A stretch of 40,063 nucleotides of DNA from Virgibacillus_R byunsanensis (GTDB lineage: Bacteria > Bacillota > Bacilli > Bacillales > Amphibacillaceae): assembly GCF_042675965.1 (NCBI RefSeq), contig NZ_JBHTKJ010000041.1, positions 1-40,063 on the forward strand. The letters run 5' to 3'. Made by a program: the position numbers and the translations under genes. The notes under the pieces were generated by a model. It was given only the letters and a program-made list of their open reading frames with translations. It made no database searches and was not told where the DNA came from. Positions 15,986-23,950 of the stretch are shown here, one piece after another. Every line of letters begins with the position of its first letter. Positions within the stretch are counted from its first letter, which is position 1.

Positions 15986-16957
15986 TCACTTCATCATAAA
16001 GCTCCCCTCATCCACTATTTCAACCTCAGGAAATGCATGTAAATCCTTCATTAAAGTAAATAGTGCATCATCTTTTTGTTTGGCTTCAATCATACAGTCA
16101 ATTTGGGGAATGCTTCCTTTCATTTTTTGCAAAAAATCCATAAACATCCTGCTATCCACATAATCAGCATGAGCACGGTATTTTTCTTCGGAACGAGGGC
16201 TTGATATGTGCATCTTCACAGGTAATTTGGAGTATTTCCATGTACCGAGTATCCGCTCCCATTGATCATGCCAGTTTTCCGATTCTGTATGGTGTGCTAG
16301 GTAGTGATGATAATCAAATACCATCGGAATTGCTAACTTTTCACAAAGATATAATGTTTCGGAAAGTGTAAATGTTTTATCATCATTTTCAAGAATGATC
16401 ATTTCCTGCAAATCCTGGGGAACAAAAGACCAATTATGTATGAATTGTTCTAGTGCCTTTTCTTTATCTCCGTATCCTCCACCAACATGCAGTACACATC
16501 TATGTTCTGGAATAATTCCCATCCCTTTTAGTAATCTATGATGAAATCTTAACGTTTTTATGGAATTGTTTAATACTTTTGTACCAGGTGAGTTAAGTAA
16601 TACAAAATGGTCAGGATGAAAATCAACTCTCAATGCAGGATGTTGTTCTAAAAAAGCCCTAAGACGCTGCAGTGATTCCTGTAAAGGCAACAAATAATTC
16701 CACCCTTTAAGTTCAGGGTGTGTAGCCAATGGAACGAGTTTGGATGATAAACGAAAAAAGGAAATATCATGGGCAACGTTATGTTTTAACAATCTCAAGC
16801 AATTCGTTAAATTCGTTTCCGCAATTTGTTCAAGCCTTCGTTTTGCTGCTTCTTTATCCTCCATCTTGGAAAACGTGGCGTATGTCATCGTTTTCGACGG
16901 AGAAGCATTTTGTAAATGAACACTCATTGCTACATAACCGAGACGAACTAAAGTCAA
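15986..16957 (-). CDS. uvsE: UV damage endonuclease UvsE (UVDE)
   Basis: 323 residues, the usual length for bacterial UvsE. It is a TIM-barrel, metal-dependent endonuclease that nicks 5' of UV photoproducts to begin alternative excision repair. Conserved blocks include FRLSSKLVPLATHP, RVDFHPDHF, HVGGGYGDKEKA, ENDDKTFT, FDYHHYL, SSPRSEEKYRAHADYVD and MIEAKQKD, which supply the His/Glu/Asp metal ligands. The start is TTG (16955-16957), which gives MTLVRLGYVAMSV, the expected N-terminus; AGGGAG lies nine bases upstream. A terminator-like hairpin covers part of that ribosome site. The gene is monocistronic. Confidence 0.94.
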   Translation of the reverse strand: MTLVRLGYVAMSVHLQNASPSKTMTYATFSKMEDKEAAKRRLEQIAETNLTNCLRLLKHNVAHDISFFRLSSKLVPLATHPELKGWNYLLPLQESLQRLRAFLEQHPALRVDFHPDHFVLLNSPGTKVLNNSIKTLRFHHRLLKGMGIIPEHRCVLHVGGGYGDKEKALEQFIHNWSFVPQDLQEMIILENDDKTFTLSETLYLCEKLAIPMVFDYHHYLAHHTESENWHDQWERILGTWKYSKLPVKMHISSPRSEEKYRAHADYVDSRMFMDFLQKMKGSIPQIDCMIEAKQKDDALFTLMKDLHAFPEVEIVDEGSFMMK

Positions 16958-16960
16958 AAA

Positions 16961-16998
16961 GGAACACTCCCTAAAATTTTACTTTATAGAAGTGTTCC
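16961..16998 (-). promoter_or_regulatory. Hairpin abutting the uvsE start codon
   Basis: On the minus strand GGAACACT (16998-16991) pairs with AGTGTTCC (16968-16961), followed by TTTTT, whose last T is part of the TTG start codon. The 3' arm includes the end of the ribosome site AGGGAGTG. It can act as a translational block, or as a terminator of upstream transcription; sequence alone does not decide. Confidence 0.6.
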
Positions 16999-17385
16999 CT
17001 TTTATATTATTTCCATTATGAACTATTCAGATTTGTCTTCTATTTATCTAGTCTATAAGTATGCATAACTTATACTACGATCAAGCTTCACATATTTCGA
17101 CCTGTCGAGGTATAACGGAATTTCCAGCTTTTCAAAATTAGTTTCTGAGCTTCATTAATTTAGCATATTTGGAAAAAATAGGAGCAAAAAAATACGCTTT
17201 TATATTTTTTTAGTGACCAATTTTGAGCAATAAGCTTGAGGATTTTGTCTTTATTTTACAACTTATGTTTGCTGTTTCCTTTAATGGATCGGGTATGTTT
17301 ATTTTATAGTAAATCTTGATTCCTAGTAAAGCCTCTTCACAAAAAAGAACAACAGTCATCCCAGCCAATGAAACCTATCACTTCG
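16999..17385. other. Gene-free AT-rich stretch
   Basis: About 390 bases between the uvsE leader and the nhaC stop codon. I see no open frame with a ribosome site, no repeat shared with the rest of the window and no clear terminator for nhaC. It presumably carries the uvsE promoter. Confidence 0.5.
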
Positions 17386-18783
17386 CTAGTTTTTATTGGC
17401 TGGTTCTTCATACTTAGTCATTGTTAAACCAGTCACTCCGTAGAACAGTGAAACTAACGGCGTTAGGAGAGCTAAGAAACAGAACGGAAAATACGTTCCG
17501 GTTGAAACACCAAGTGTAGTTGCTGTAAAAATACCACTGCCAGTCCAAGGAATCAAGGCACCGCCCTGTGTACTCGAGTCTTCTATTACCCTTGAAAGAT
17601 TTTCGGGTCTCAGGTTCAATCTCTCGAAAATCGGATTCATCAAGGTCCCACTCATAACGGATGAAAAGTAAATGGATCCACCGATAGCAAGGGTCGAATA
17701 ACTTACAATGATGGTTACAAAAACTAAAGTGCCAGTGTGTTGGATTTTATCAGCAAACGAAGCAATCAGTGCCTCTAATACTCCGGTTTCAGCAAGCATG
17801 CCACCCAGCCCTAGTGCAAATAAGAACAGAGCAATAAGTTCAAGCATACTTGTTAAACCACCACGTTGCAGTAAACTATCGACAATATCAATTCCGGATT
17901 CAACCTCATACCCACTGTATAAAACACTTAACGTATTTGCGATTCCGAGATCCTGATAGAAGATAGCAATAAGAGCACCTACTACTGAAGCAATGAAGAT
18001 CGATGGTATAGGTGGGTTCTTCCTTATTAACAAGGTCATTAACACCGCAATGGGAATTAAAGGTACCAACCCTAAATTGAATGACTCGCTTAAATAAGCG
18101 GTCAGTACACTTACACTCTCTGCATCTGCAATCCCTGAATATTCGAGTCCAATAAAGGTAAAGATTACTGCAGAAATAAGATACGCAGGTACAGTCGTCC
18201 ATAGCATATGTTTAATATGCGTAAATAAGTTTCCACCTGTAACAGTCGGTGCCAAATTCGTCGTATCTGAAAGAGGCGACATTTTATCCCCAAAATAGGC
18301 CCCACTGATAATTGCACCGGCCGTTATTCCCATTGGGACACCTAAACTCGTACCAATCGCCATCATGGCTATCCCCGCAGTACCAAGAGTCCCCCAGGAA
18401 CTTCCTATAGCCATTGATACAAGCGAACAAAATACTAAGGTTGTTACTAAAAAGAATTGAGGAGAAATAGCCCCAATACCATAATAAATTAAAGTAGGTA
18501 CGGTACCAGAAGCTATCCATGCACCGATTAATATACCGACGGACAGAAGAATAATACCGGGATGCAACGCTTTACTCATGGATGATATCATTGCTTTTTT
18601 CACTTGTTTATATGTGTACCCTAAACCCTTCATAAATGGGATCAATACAACCATACTTACAAACATCAAGATTTGAATAGGTGCATCATATGCAAGGATC
18701 CCCGTCGCAACAATAATAACAGCTGAAATTAACATGGATAATGCATATAGGAACGATGGTCTTTTAATATTGTCGGCTTGCAA
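17386..18783 (-). CDS. nhaC: Na+/H+ antiporter, NhaC family
   Basis: 465-residue membrane protein with about eleven hydrophobic segments. NhaC-family features include GSSWGTLGTAGIAMMAIG, ISGAYFGDKMSPLSDTTNLAP (near residue 170, the core ion-pathway motif) and the second-half repeat ENLSRVIEDSSTQGGALIPWT. It exports Na+ (or takes part in malate/lactate-linked exchange in some relatives) against proton entry. The start is TTG (18781-18783) after AAAGGAG and gives MQADNIKRP. The leader holds a possible pseudoknot. With the CPA1 antiporter at the window start it suggests life in salty or alkaline surroundings. Confidence 0.9.
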   Translation of the reverse strand: MQADNIKRPSFLYALSMLISAVIIVATGILAYDAPIQILMFVSMVVLIPFMKGLGYTYKQVKKAMISSMSKALHPGIILLSVGILIGAWIASGTVPTLIYYGIGAISPQFFLVTTLVFCSLVSMAIGSSWGTLGTAGIAMMAIGTSLGVPMGITAGAIISGAYFGDKMSPLSDTTNLAPTVTGGNLFTHIKHMLWTTVPAYLISAVIFTFIGLEYSGIADAESVSVLTAYLSESFNLGLVPLIPIAVLMTLLIRKNPPIPSIFIASVVGALIAIFYQDLGIANTLSVLYSGYEVESGIDIVDSLLQRGGLTSMLELIALFLFALGLGGMLAETGVLEALIASFADKIQHTGTLVFVTIIVSYSTLAIGGSIYFSSVMSGTLMNPIFERLNLRPENLSRVIEDSSTQGGALIPWTGSGIFTATTLGVSTGTYFPFCFLALLTPLVSLFYGVTGLTMTKYEEPANKN

Positions 18784-18820
18784 AAAATCACTCCTTTCCC
18801 CTTACAAGTGAAAAAGTAAA

Positions 18821-18883
18821 TCTCAGATCGTCGACATGGGGGCACCTTGTTGAACATTAATTGACTATTTCTGAGAATCCCCC
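18821..18883 (-). promoter_or_regulatory. Possible H-type pseudoknot in the nhaC leader
   Basis: Two helices interleave in A-B-A'-B' order. TCTGAGA-type arms lie at 18821-18827 and 18870-18876 (seven perfect pairs), and GGGGG (18838-18842) pairs with CCCCC (18879-18883). The set ends about 38 bases before the TTG start codon. It matches no riboswitch class that I recognise. Confidence 0.4.
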
Positions 18884-19051
18884 TGATGGTAAGGTACTGT
18901 ATATTTCTCATCCTTGTTAGTGTTAACAAAGATGGGATATAAGATTAATGTAAAATAATGGAACTAACTATGGCTAAACGAGGACAGTATCCCGACACAA
19001 ATCCAAAGGTAATGTTTAGTTAAATTGGTACCAATAACGAGCAAATAGAAA
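18884..19051. other. nhaC upstream region, no gene seen
   Basis: Holds the likely nhaC promoter on the minus strand, but I could not fix the boxes. A short plus-strand peptide beginning MAKRGQ (about 18970) stops after 17 codons; it may be a transposase remnant or chance. Confidence 0.4.
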
Positions 19052-19085
19052 GAGCGTGTTTTGATAAATGGATCAAAACACGCTC
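19042..19085 (-). terminator. Terminator-like perfect hairpin
   Basis: The 14-base arms GAGCGTGTTTTGAT (19052-19065) and ATCAAAACACGCTC (19072-19085) pair perfectly. On the minus strand TTTCTATTT follows. It lies downstream of the mobile-element remnants and upstream of nhaC, so it would shield nhaC from read-through. Confidence 0.7.
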
Positions 19086-19086
19086 C

Positions 19087-19300
19087 TCATTTATTCTTCA
19101 TATCTGGGTTGTTCTTAGCTAGTTCTGTTATCCTAGTAAGTTTTGTTTCCATTTCCCCGTTTACTCATTGGGCTGACGCCCTTCTCATTCCTTTAAGATG
19201 GGGGGGGATCGCCTATTTCACACTTCCTTTCATCTTCATAATAACCACTCCACCACTTAGTCGGATAACTTAATTACTCAAAGTCCCATCCAATTCTAAG
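19087..19300 (-). pseudogene. Remnant of a group II intron 5' region and reverse transcriptase start
   Basis: On the minus strand ATG (19152-19150) opens a frame METKLTRITELAKNNPDMK that ends after 21 codons. That opening is typical of group II intron-encoded reverse transcriptases (METKL.RI.E.AK..P). Upstream bases such as GGGCGTCAGCCC and AACGGGG also look like structured intron RNA, though I cannot mark its 5' boundary. Everything after the first 20 codons is gone. The identification rests on a short match. Confidence 0.5.
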
Positions 19301-19434
19301 CCTGCATTCTTTACTATATGATTCCTCGGGACTTCTACTATTTGTATGTTCTAACCCAAAAGAGTCTACTACATAGTAGGGAATAAACAGATAATTATGA
19401 GCTATTATAATTTTGAACAACCTGCTAGCCAGAC

Positions 19435-19493
19435 TCTATTGACATCCTCCCCCACCTAAACACTGACGTGTTTTGAGGAAGGAGTCTTCTCGC
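19435..19493 (-). mobile_element. Orphan right end of an IS200/IS605-type element
   Basis: On the minus strand the segment ends GGTGGGGGAGGATGTCAA, preceded by a small hairpin (AAACACTGACGTGTTT) and GGCGAGAAGACTCCTTCC. The same terminal hairpin and GGTGGGGAAGGATGTCAA form occur at the end of the TnpB element at 35305, and a near-identical copy lies at 36305-36366. No transposase gene is left here. Confidence 0.7.
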
Positions 19494-19727
19494 CTAGTTT
19501 GATAAAATTTTATAATATTGATCATCAATCAACTCATTTAATAATTCCATTCTTCCTATGTCCTTAAACACTTGCTCTAAGATAATTTCCTTATCTTTCT
19601 TATAAACGCAATCTACTGAAACTATAAAGTTTGTGGCTGACTCTTTGAATACGTTATCGATAACTCTCCATTCTAGTTTAATAAAATACCTTTCATCGAA
19701 ATCACGTTTCGCCCTATCTTTGAGATA
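19494..19727 (-). pseudogene. C-terminal fragment of an unidentified protein
   Basis: After an in-frame stop the minus strand is open for 77 codons, beginning YLKDRAKRDFDERYF and ending DDQYYKILSN, with regular coding-like composition but no start codon before a late Met and no ribosome site. It ends directly at the IS200/IS605 right end, so it may be cargo or a neighbouring gene cut by the element. I do not recognise the family. Confidence 0.5.
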
Positions 19728-19780
19728 TTACTTCTAAATTACTATCAAGGACCTTTTTACGCTCTTCGTGTTTCTATATT

Positions 19781-19884
19781 TCAAGGTATTTGAGGAAGAT
19801 CGACTAATATCGCCGCTTTCGGCGGCAACGTCGACCCACCCGCGATGCGCGGGCGCAGCCCATACGTCGCTTAACGGGCGCTTC
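19781..19884 (-). repeat. Dispersed structured repeat (copy B, inverted)
   Basis: Runs from TCAAGGTATTTGAGGAAGAT to TTAACGGGCGCTTC and is the inverted counterpart of 15640-15740. The pair bounds a 4-kb interval holding uvsE, nhaC and the mobile-element remnants. Confidence 0.88.
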
Positions 19885-19916
19885 TAGATTTTGATAGTAT
19901 ATTGAAAAAGTTAAGA

Positions 19917-19948
19917 AACAATAATACCGCCCATATGTTATGAGCGGT
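19917..19948 (-). terminator. Probable terminator of the hydroxybutyrate operon
   Basis: ACCGC.CATA pairs with TATG.GCGGT (19926-19948) with one mismatch. TATTATTGTTTC follows on the minus strand, about 17 bases after the last stop codon. The T-tract is imperfect. Confidence 0.6.
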
Positions 19949-19964
19949 GACAAAGTGGTTAACT

Positions 19965-20900
19965 TCACTTTCTTGATTTAATCTGTTTTAGGCGAATCAA
20001 ATTTTCATCTCTCTGTGTAACTTTTTCTTCAACTACACTGTTGGAATACGTGTATATGCCTTCACCGGATTTTGTACCAAGTTTACCATTCTCCACTTTC
20101 TCTTTAATGAATTTTGGTACTATTTCTGCTTTTGATAATTCAGGTGCTAAATTTTCTACTACACTTTTCCAAATATCATGTCCACCATAGTCTGCAGTCT
20201 TAAATGGTCCTGAAAACGCCCAACGGAATCCTGGTCCATCCGTTAATGCTAAATCGATACTTTCGGCATCAGCAACCCCTTCGTCCAATAAATAAAACGC
20301 TTCCCTAACAAGAGCCGCTTGCAGCCGATTGGCAATAAAACCGGGTACATCTTTATTTAATACAACAGGTGACTTTCCAATTGCTTTCATCAAATTCATC
20401 GCCGTATCAACGACACTATCAGAAGTTTTATCATGTTTCACAATTTCAACGAGTGGGACAATCTGAGCTGGATTAAAAAAATGTGTGATAATTAATCGGT
20501 TTGGATTCTCCATTTTCTCCGCTAACTGTGCAACAGAAAAAGTCGATGTGTTAGATGCTATTATTGTATCTTTACCAGTAACTTCTTCCAGCTTTTTAAA
20601 TAGCGTGTGTTTTATATCCAATACTTCTGGTACAGCTTCAGTAATGAAATCGGCATTTTTAGTAGCAGTCACCAAATCAGTTGTAACCGTAATGCGTTCC
20701 AGTGTAGAATCTTTCTCTTCCTGGGTAATGATGTTCTCTCTAATAAGGAGCGATAAGTTCGCATCTATTAAAGTTAAAGCTTTTGTAAGATACGCTTCCT
20801 TTAGGTCATACATATGTACCATATATCCCGCAAAAGCATAATTTTGAGCAATTCCATGCCCCATGACACCTGAACCAAGTACAGTAATGTTTTGAATCAT
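19965..20900 (-). CDS. 3-hydroxyacyl-CoA (3-hydroxybutyryl-CoA) dehydrogenase
   Basis: 311 residues. An N-terminal Rossmann domain has the NAD motif ITVLGSGVMGHGIAQ (residues 4-18). The catalytic Ser/His/Glu/Asn region reads ASNTSTFSVAQLA...HFFNPAQIVPLVEIV, and the C-terminal dimerisation domain opens with DVPGFIANRLQAALVREA. It oxidises L-3-hydroxyacyl-CoA to the 3-keto form. The start ATG follows TAAGGAGG. It is the last gene of the hydroxybutyrate cluster but is separated from the permease gene by a 427-bp MITE. Relatives with GPGFRWAFSGPF also include carnitine dehydrogenases, so the exact acyl substrate is uncertain. Confidence 0.88.
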   Translation of the reverse strand: MIQNITVLGSGVMGHGIAQNYAFAGYMVHMYDLKEAYLTKALTLIDANLSLLIRENIITQEEKDSTLERITVTTDLVTATKNADFITEAVPEVLDIKHTLFKKLEEVTGKDTIIASNTSTFSVAQLAEKMENPNRLIITHFFNPAQIVPLVEIVKHDKTSDSVVDTAMNLMKAIGKSPVVLNKDVPGFIANRLQAALVREAFYLLDEGVADAESIDLALTDGPGFRWAFSGPFKTADYGGHDIWKSVVENLAPELSKAEIVPKFIKEKVENGKLGTKSGEGIYTYSNSVVEEKVTQRDENLIRLKQIKSRK

Positions 20901-20995
20901 TATGATCCTCCTTAGTTAAGAGGCCTATTACTCATCAATAGATCAACAAGTAACAGGCATCTCTTTTAAAATTATATTTATTATTTATACTTATA

Positions 20996-21422
20996 GGCTG
21001 TTTTCGTAAAGTTTGTTGCTTTTGAGAGAATAGATATATAATGCGAGTAACTTATTCGTGGATTTGCTTCCTCTAACTTTGAGTGCTATATAACCGCTTC
21101 GGCAGAACACTTCGCTAGTAATGTCTTTCTAATCATTGTAAGGATACATGACCTCATATACAGAAAGTATTCTAAGCTGCGAAAAGTGTGACAATCCTTA
21201 GGGAAGAACAGCTCCCAAAGACCCTCAGGCGAGAGGTTTGAGACACGTGTTTTTTCCCTTAGGACAAGGAAGGCTACGAAAGCGGCACATCGCACGAAGA
21301 AAATGCGTATGCATTTTCGAGGAGTCGACTGCCCGCAGCGAAAAGCAACCATCATATCAAGTTATGTCGCATTATATATCAACTATGAAGATAAAAAAGC
21401 AACCATGCGTGCAAAAACAGCC
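20996..21422. mobile_element. Complete MITE with terminal inverted repeats and 8-bp target duplication
   Basis: The ends are inverted: GGCTGTTTTCG...GTTGCTTTT at the left, and AAAAGCAACC...CAAAAACAGCC at the right. The element is flanked by the direct repeat TACTTATA (20988-20995 and 21423-21430). The length is 427 bp, with no transposase gene; small frames inside are not called. The 8-bp duplication and GGCT termini are those expected of ISL3-type transposition (inference). The right-hand duplication covers the stop codon of the permease gene. Partial relatives lie at both ends of the window. Confidence 0.88.
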
Positions 21423-21425
21423 TAC

Positions 21426-22709
21426 TTATAAAATACCGATAGATGCGAGTATGATAGCCACAACTACTGAAATAATTGGTATTAATATAGCAACAACAAA
21501 GATGTCTTTATAGCTATCTTTATGAGACATACCTGTTATCGTTAGTAACGTCAACACAGCACCATTATGTGGAAGCGCGTCCAACCCCCCAGAAGATAAG
21601 GAAGCAACACGGTGGAATGCTTCTGTGCTAACTCCAGTGTCCATGGCAATTTCATAGTATTTTGATCCTAAAGCTTCTAGAGCTATACCCATACCCCCTG
21701 ATGCTGAACCAGTCGCACCAGCTAAAACATTTACAGCAACAGCTTCAGATATTAACGGGTTACCTTTAACGCCCATTAACAATTCAGTCAACCGTTCGAA
21801 TCCAGGTACAACTTTTACAACTGTACCAAAACCAACTGCTGCACTTGTATTAACAATAGCAGTTACTGACCCAACTGCACCCTTATTAATTGCCCCTACA
21901 AATCCTTTGAATTTTGACAGGTTGAGAAGCATGATTAAGACTATTCCCGAAATAAGTGCTAAAACAATGTCCCATCCAAATATATTCAATGTAATAAGTA
22001 CTGCCAAAAGAGGTAGCAAAGATAAGATAAACGATGGTGTACTTCCATCTTGCTCAACTACATTCTTATCCTTAGGTTCTGTAAAAACTTCCCCATTGTT
22101 CGTAAGCTTTTTCTCGCGCCAACGAAGATAGAAATAACCACCACCTGCCATGATTATTGCAGCAACAATCCCCATAATAGGTGCTGCAGTAGCAGACGTA
22201 CCAAAATAATCCATTGGGATCAGATTCTGAATCTGTGGAGTTCCTGGTAACGCTGTCATGGTAAACGTAAATGCACCAAGTGCCACAGTAGCTGGAATTA
22301 ACCTTCTACTTATATTAGCTTCACGAAACAATGATAAAGCAAGCGGATACACTGCAAATACAACAACAAATAAACTTACTCCACCGTATGTTAATACTGC
22401 TGCTGATACTAACACGCCCAAAATAGCTCGGTTCGTACCAATTATTTTCGTTAATGCAACAGCCACAGATCTCGCCATTCCTGTATCTTCCATTAATTTA
22501 CCGAATACTGCACCAAGCATAAAGACTGGGAACCAATCTTTCGCAAATGACACAAAACCACCCATATACGTATCTTTATAGGCATCTAATAAATCCAGTC
22601 CCCCTGTAAGTGCTACAACCCCAGCTGCGATTGGTGCTACCCAGATAATGGACCAGCCTAAGTAGGCTAGTGCCATTAAAACGATGAGCCCTAGTATAAT
22701 TCCAAACAT
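21426..22709 (-). CDS. GntP-family permease, probably for 3-hydroxybutyrate
   Basis: 427-residue membrane protein with about twelve hydrophobic segments, typical of the GntP carboxylate:H+ symporters. Features include YGGVSLFVVVFAVYPLALSLF, FTMTALPGTPQIQNLIP and ASLSSGGLDALPHNGAVLTLL. It lies between the thiolase gene (38 bases away) and the MITE, inside an operon for ketone-body degradation, so uptake of 3-hydroxybutyrate or acetoacetate is the likely job; gluconate is unlikely here. The ATG follows AGGAGGGG. Its stop codon TAA lies within the target duplication of the MITE, so the insertion left the protein intact. Confidence 0.87.
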   Translation of the reverse strand: MFGIILGLIVLMALAYLGWSIIWVAPIAAGVVALTGGLDLLDAYKDTYMGGFVSFAKDWFPVFMLGAVFGKLMEDTGMARSVAVALTKIIGTNRAILGVLVSAAVLTYGGVSLFVVVFAVYPLALSLFREANISRRLIPATVALGAFTFTMTALPGTPQIQNLIPMDYFGTSATAAPIMGIVAAIIMAGGGYFYLRWREKKLTNNGEVFTEPKDKNVVEQDGSTPSFILSLLPLLAVLITLNIFGWDIVLALISGIVLIMLLNLSKFKGFVGAINKGAVGSVTAIVNTSAAVGFGTVVKVVPGFERLTELLMGVKGNPLISEAVAVNVLAGATGSASGGMGIALEALGSKYYEIAMDTGVSTEAFHRVASLSSGGLDALPHNGAVLTLLTITGMSHKDSYKDIFVVAILIPIISVVVAIILASIGIL

Positions 22710-22747
22710 GTAAAAACCCCTCCTAGATTGTTTAACCTATCAATTTA

Positions 22748-23926
22748 CTACACTACTTCTACGATCATCGCAATACCCTGACCCCCACCAATGCATAACG
22801 ATGCAATACCATACTTTTGATTTCTTCTTTTCAATTCTTTTATAACAGAGTAAAGCACTCTAGTTCCGCTAGCTCCGACTGGATGTCCTAACGCAATAGC
22901 CCCACCATTAACGTTTACTTTGTCTCGACTTAATCCTAGCTCTTTTTCAACCGCTAAGTATTGAGCAGCAAACGCTTCGTTTACTTCAATAAGATCAATA
23001 TCATCAATTGTTAATGATGAATTATTTAATGCCTTTTTAATAGCTGGAACTGGACCAATTCCCATATAAGATGGGTCAACTCCGGCAACTCCCCACGAAA
23101 CAATTTTCGCAAGTGGGCTTAAGCTATGATCCTGTACGTATTCCTCTTTAGCTAAAATTACTGCTCCAGCACCATCATTAATTCCACTAGCGTTTCCACC
23201 TGTTACGGATCCGTCCTTTTTGAAGGCAGGTTTCAACTTCGCTAATTTTTCAGAAGTCGTTTCTTCCTTGATATGTTCATCGGTATCAATAACGGTAGTA
23301 CCTTTTCTTGATTTCACTTCAACAGGAGCAATTTCTTCAGCAAACTTTCCTTCATTTCTCGCTTCTGCTGCCCGCTGATGACTTAGGGTAGCGTATTCAT
23401 CTTGCTCCGCGCGGGAAATATCATATTTATCAGCAAGATTTTCAGCGGTAACTCCCATACCTGAACCAATATATTCATCCGTTAAAGCGGCCCATAACAT
23501 ATCGTCCATTTGTGGGATTCCTAATTTGGTACCAAAACGACTGCCTCGTAATGCATAGGGAGCTAAACTCATACTATCTACTCCACCAGCTAATGCAACA
23601 TTACCTTCTCCAAGCAAAATAGATTGTGTAGCTGAAACAACAGATTGAAGTCCAGAACCACATAAGCGATTTACAGCTAATGCTGGGCTCTCCATTGGAA
23701 CACCTGACTTTAAAGCAACGTGTCGAGCTAAGTATGGTGCATTTTTAGATGAATGAATAACATTTCCAATTACCGATAAATCAATATCCGAAGCATCAAT
23801 ACCACTACGACGAATCGCTTCTTTACTAGCGAAAACTCCTAATTCAGTTGGATCAACATCTTTTAAAACGCCACCAAAACTACCGAATGGCGTACGTGCT
23901 CCTTCTACGATATATACGTTTTTCAT
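22748..23926 (-). CDS. Acetyl-CoA acetyltransferase (thiolase)
   Basis: 392 residues, the normal thiolase length. The acyl-accepting Cys is in VNRLCGSGLQS (about residue 88). The catalytic His is in GGAIALGHPVGASGTR (about 348) and the second Cys is in SLCIGGGQGIA (about 378). It splits acetoacetyl-CoA into two acetyl-CoA, the last step of hydroxybutyrate use in this operon. The ATG follows TAAGGAG. It lies 24 bases after the bdhA stop, so it is cotranscribed. Confidence 0.95.
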   Translation of the reverse strand: MKNVYIVEGARTPFGSFGGVLKDVDPTELGVFASKEAIRRSGIDASDIDLSVIGNVIHSSKNAPYLARHVALKSGVPMESPALAVNRLCGSGLQSVVSATQSILLGEGNVALAGGVDSMSLAPYALRGSRFGTKLGIPQMDDMLWAALTDEYIGSGMGVTAENLADKYDISRAEQDEYATLSHQRAAEARNEGKFAEEIAPVEVKSRKGTTVIDTDEHIKEETTSEKLAKLKPAFKKDGSVTGGNASGINDGAGAVILAKEEYVQDHSLSPLAKIVSWGVAGVDPSYMGIGPVPAIKKALNNSSLTIDDIDLIEVNEAFAAQYLAVEKELGLSRDKVNVNGGAIALGHPVGASGTRVLYSVIKELKRRNQKYGIASLCIGGGQGIAMIVEVV

Positions 23927-23950
23927 TTTCTCACTCCTTAACCTCGCTAA

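Noticed and set aside
18970..19023. Short peptide MAKRGQYPDTNPKVMFS as a transposase start
   Set aside because: Only 17 codons, no supporting sequence after it and no clear ribosome site; chance cannot be excluded.
21086..21355. Open frames within the MITE
   Set aside because: They fall inside a repeat with no transposase motif; composition reflects the repeat.
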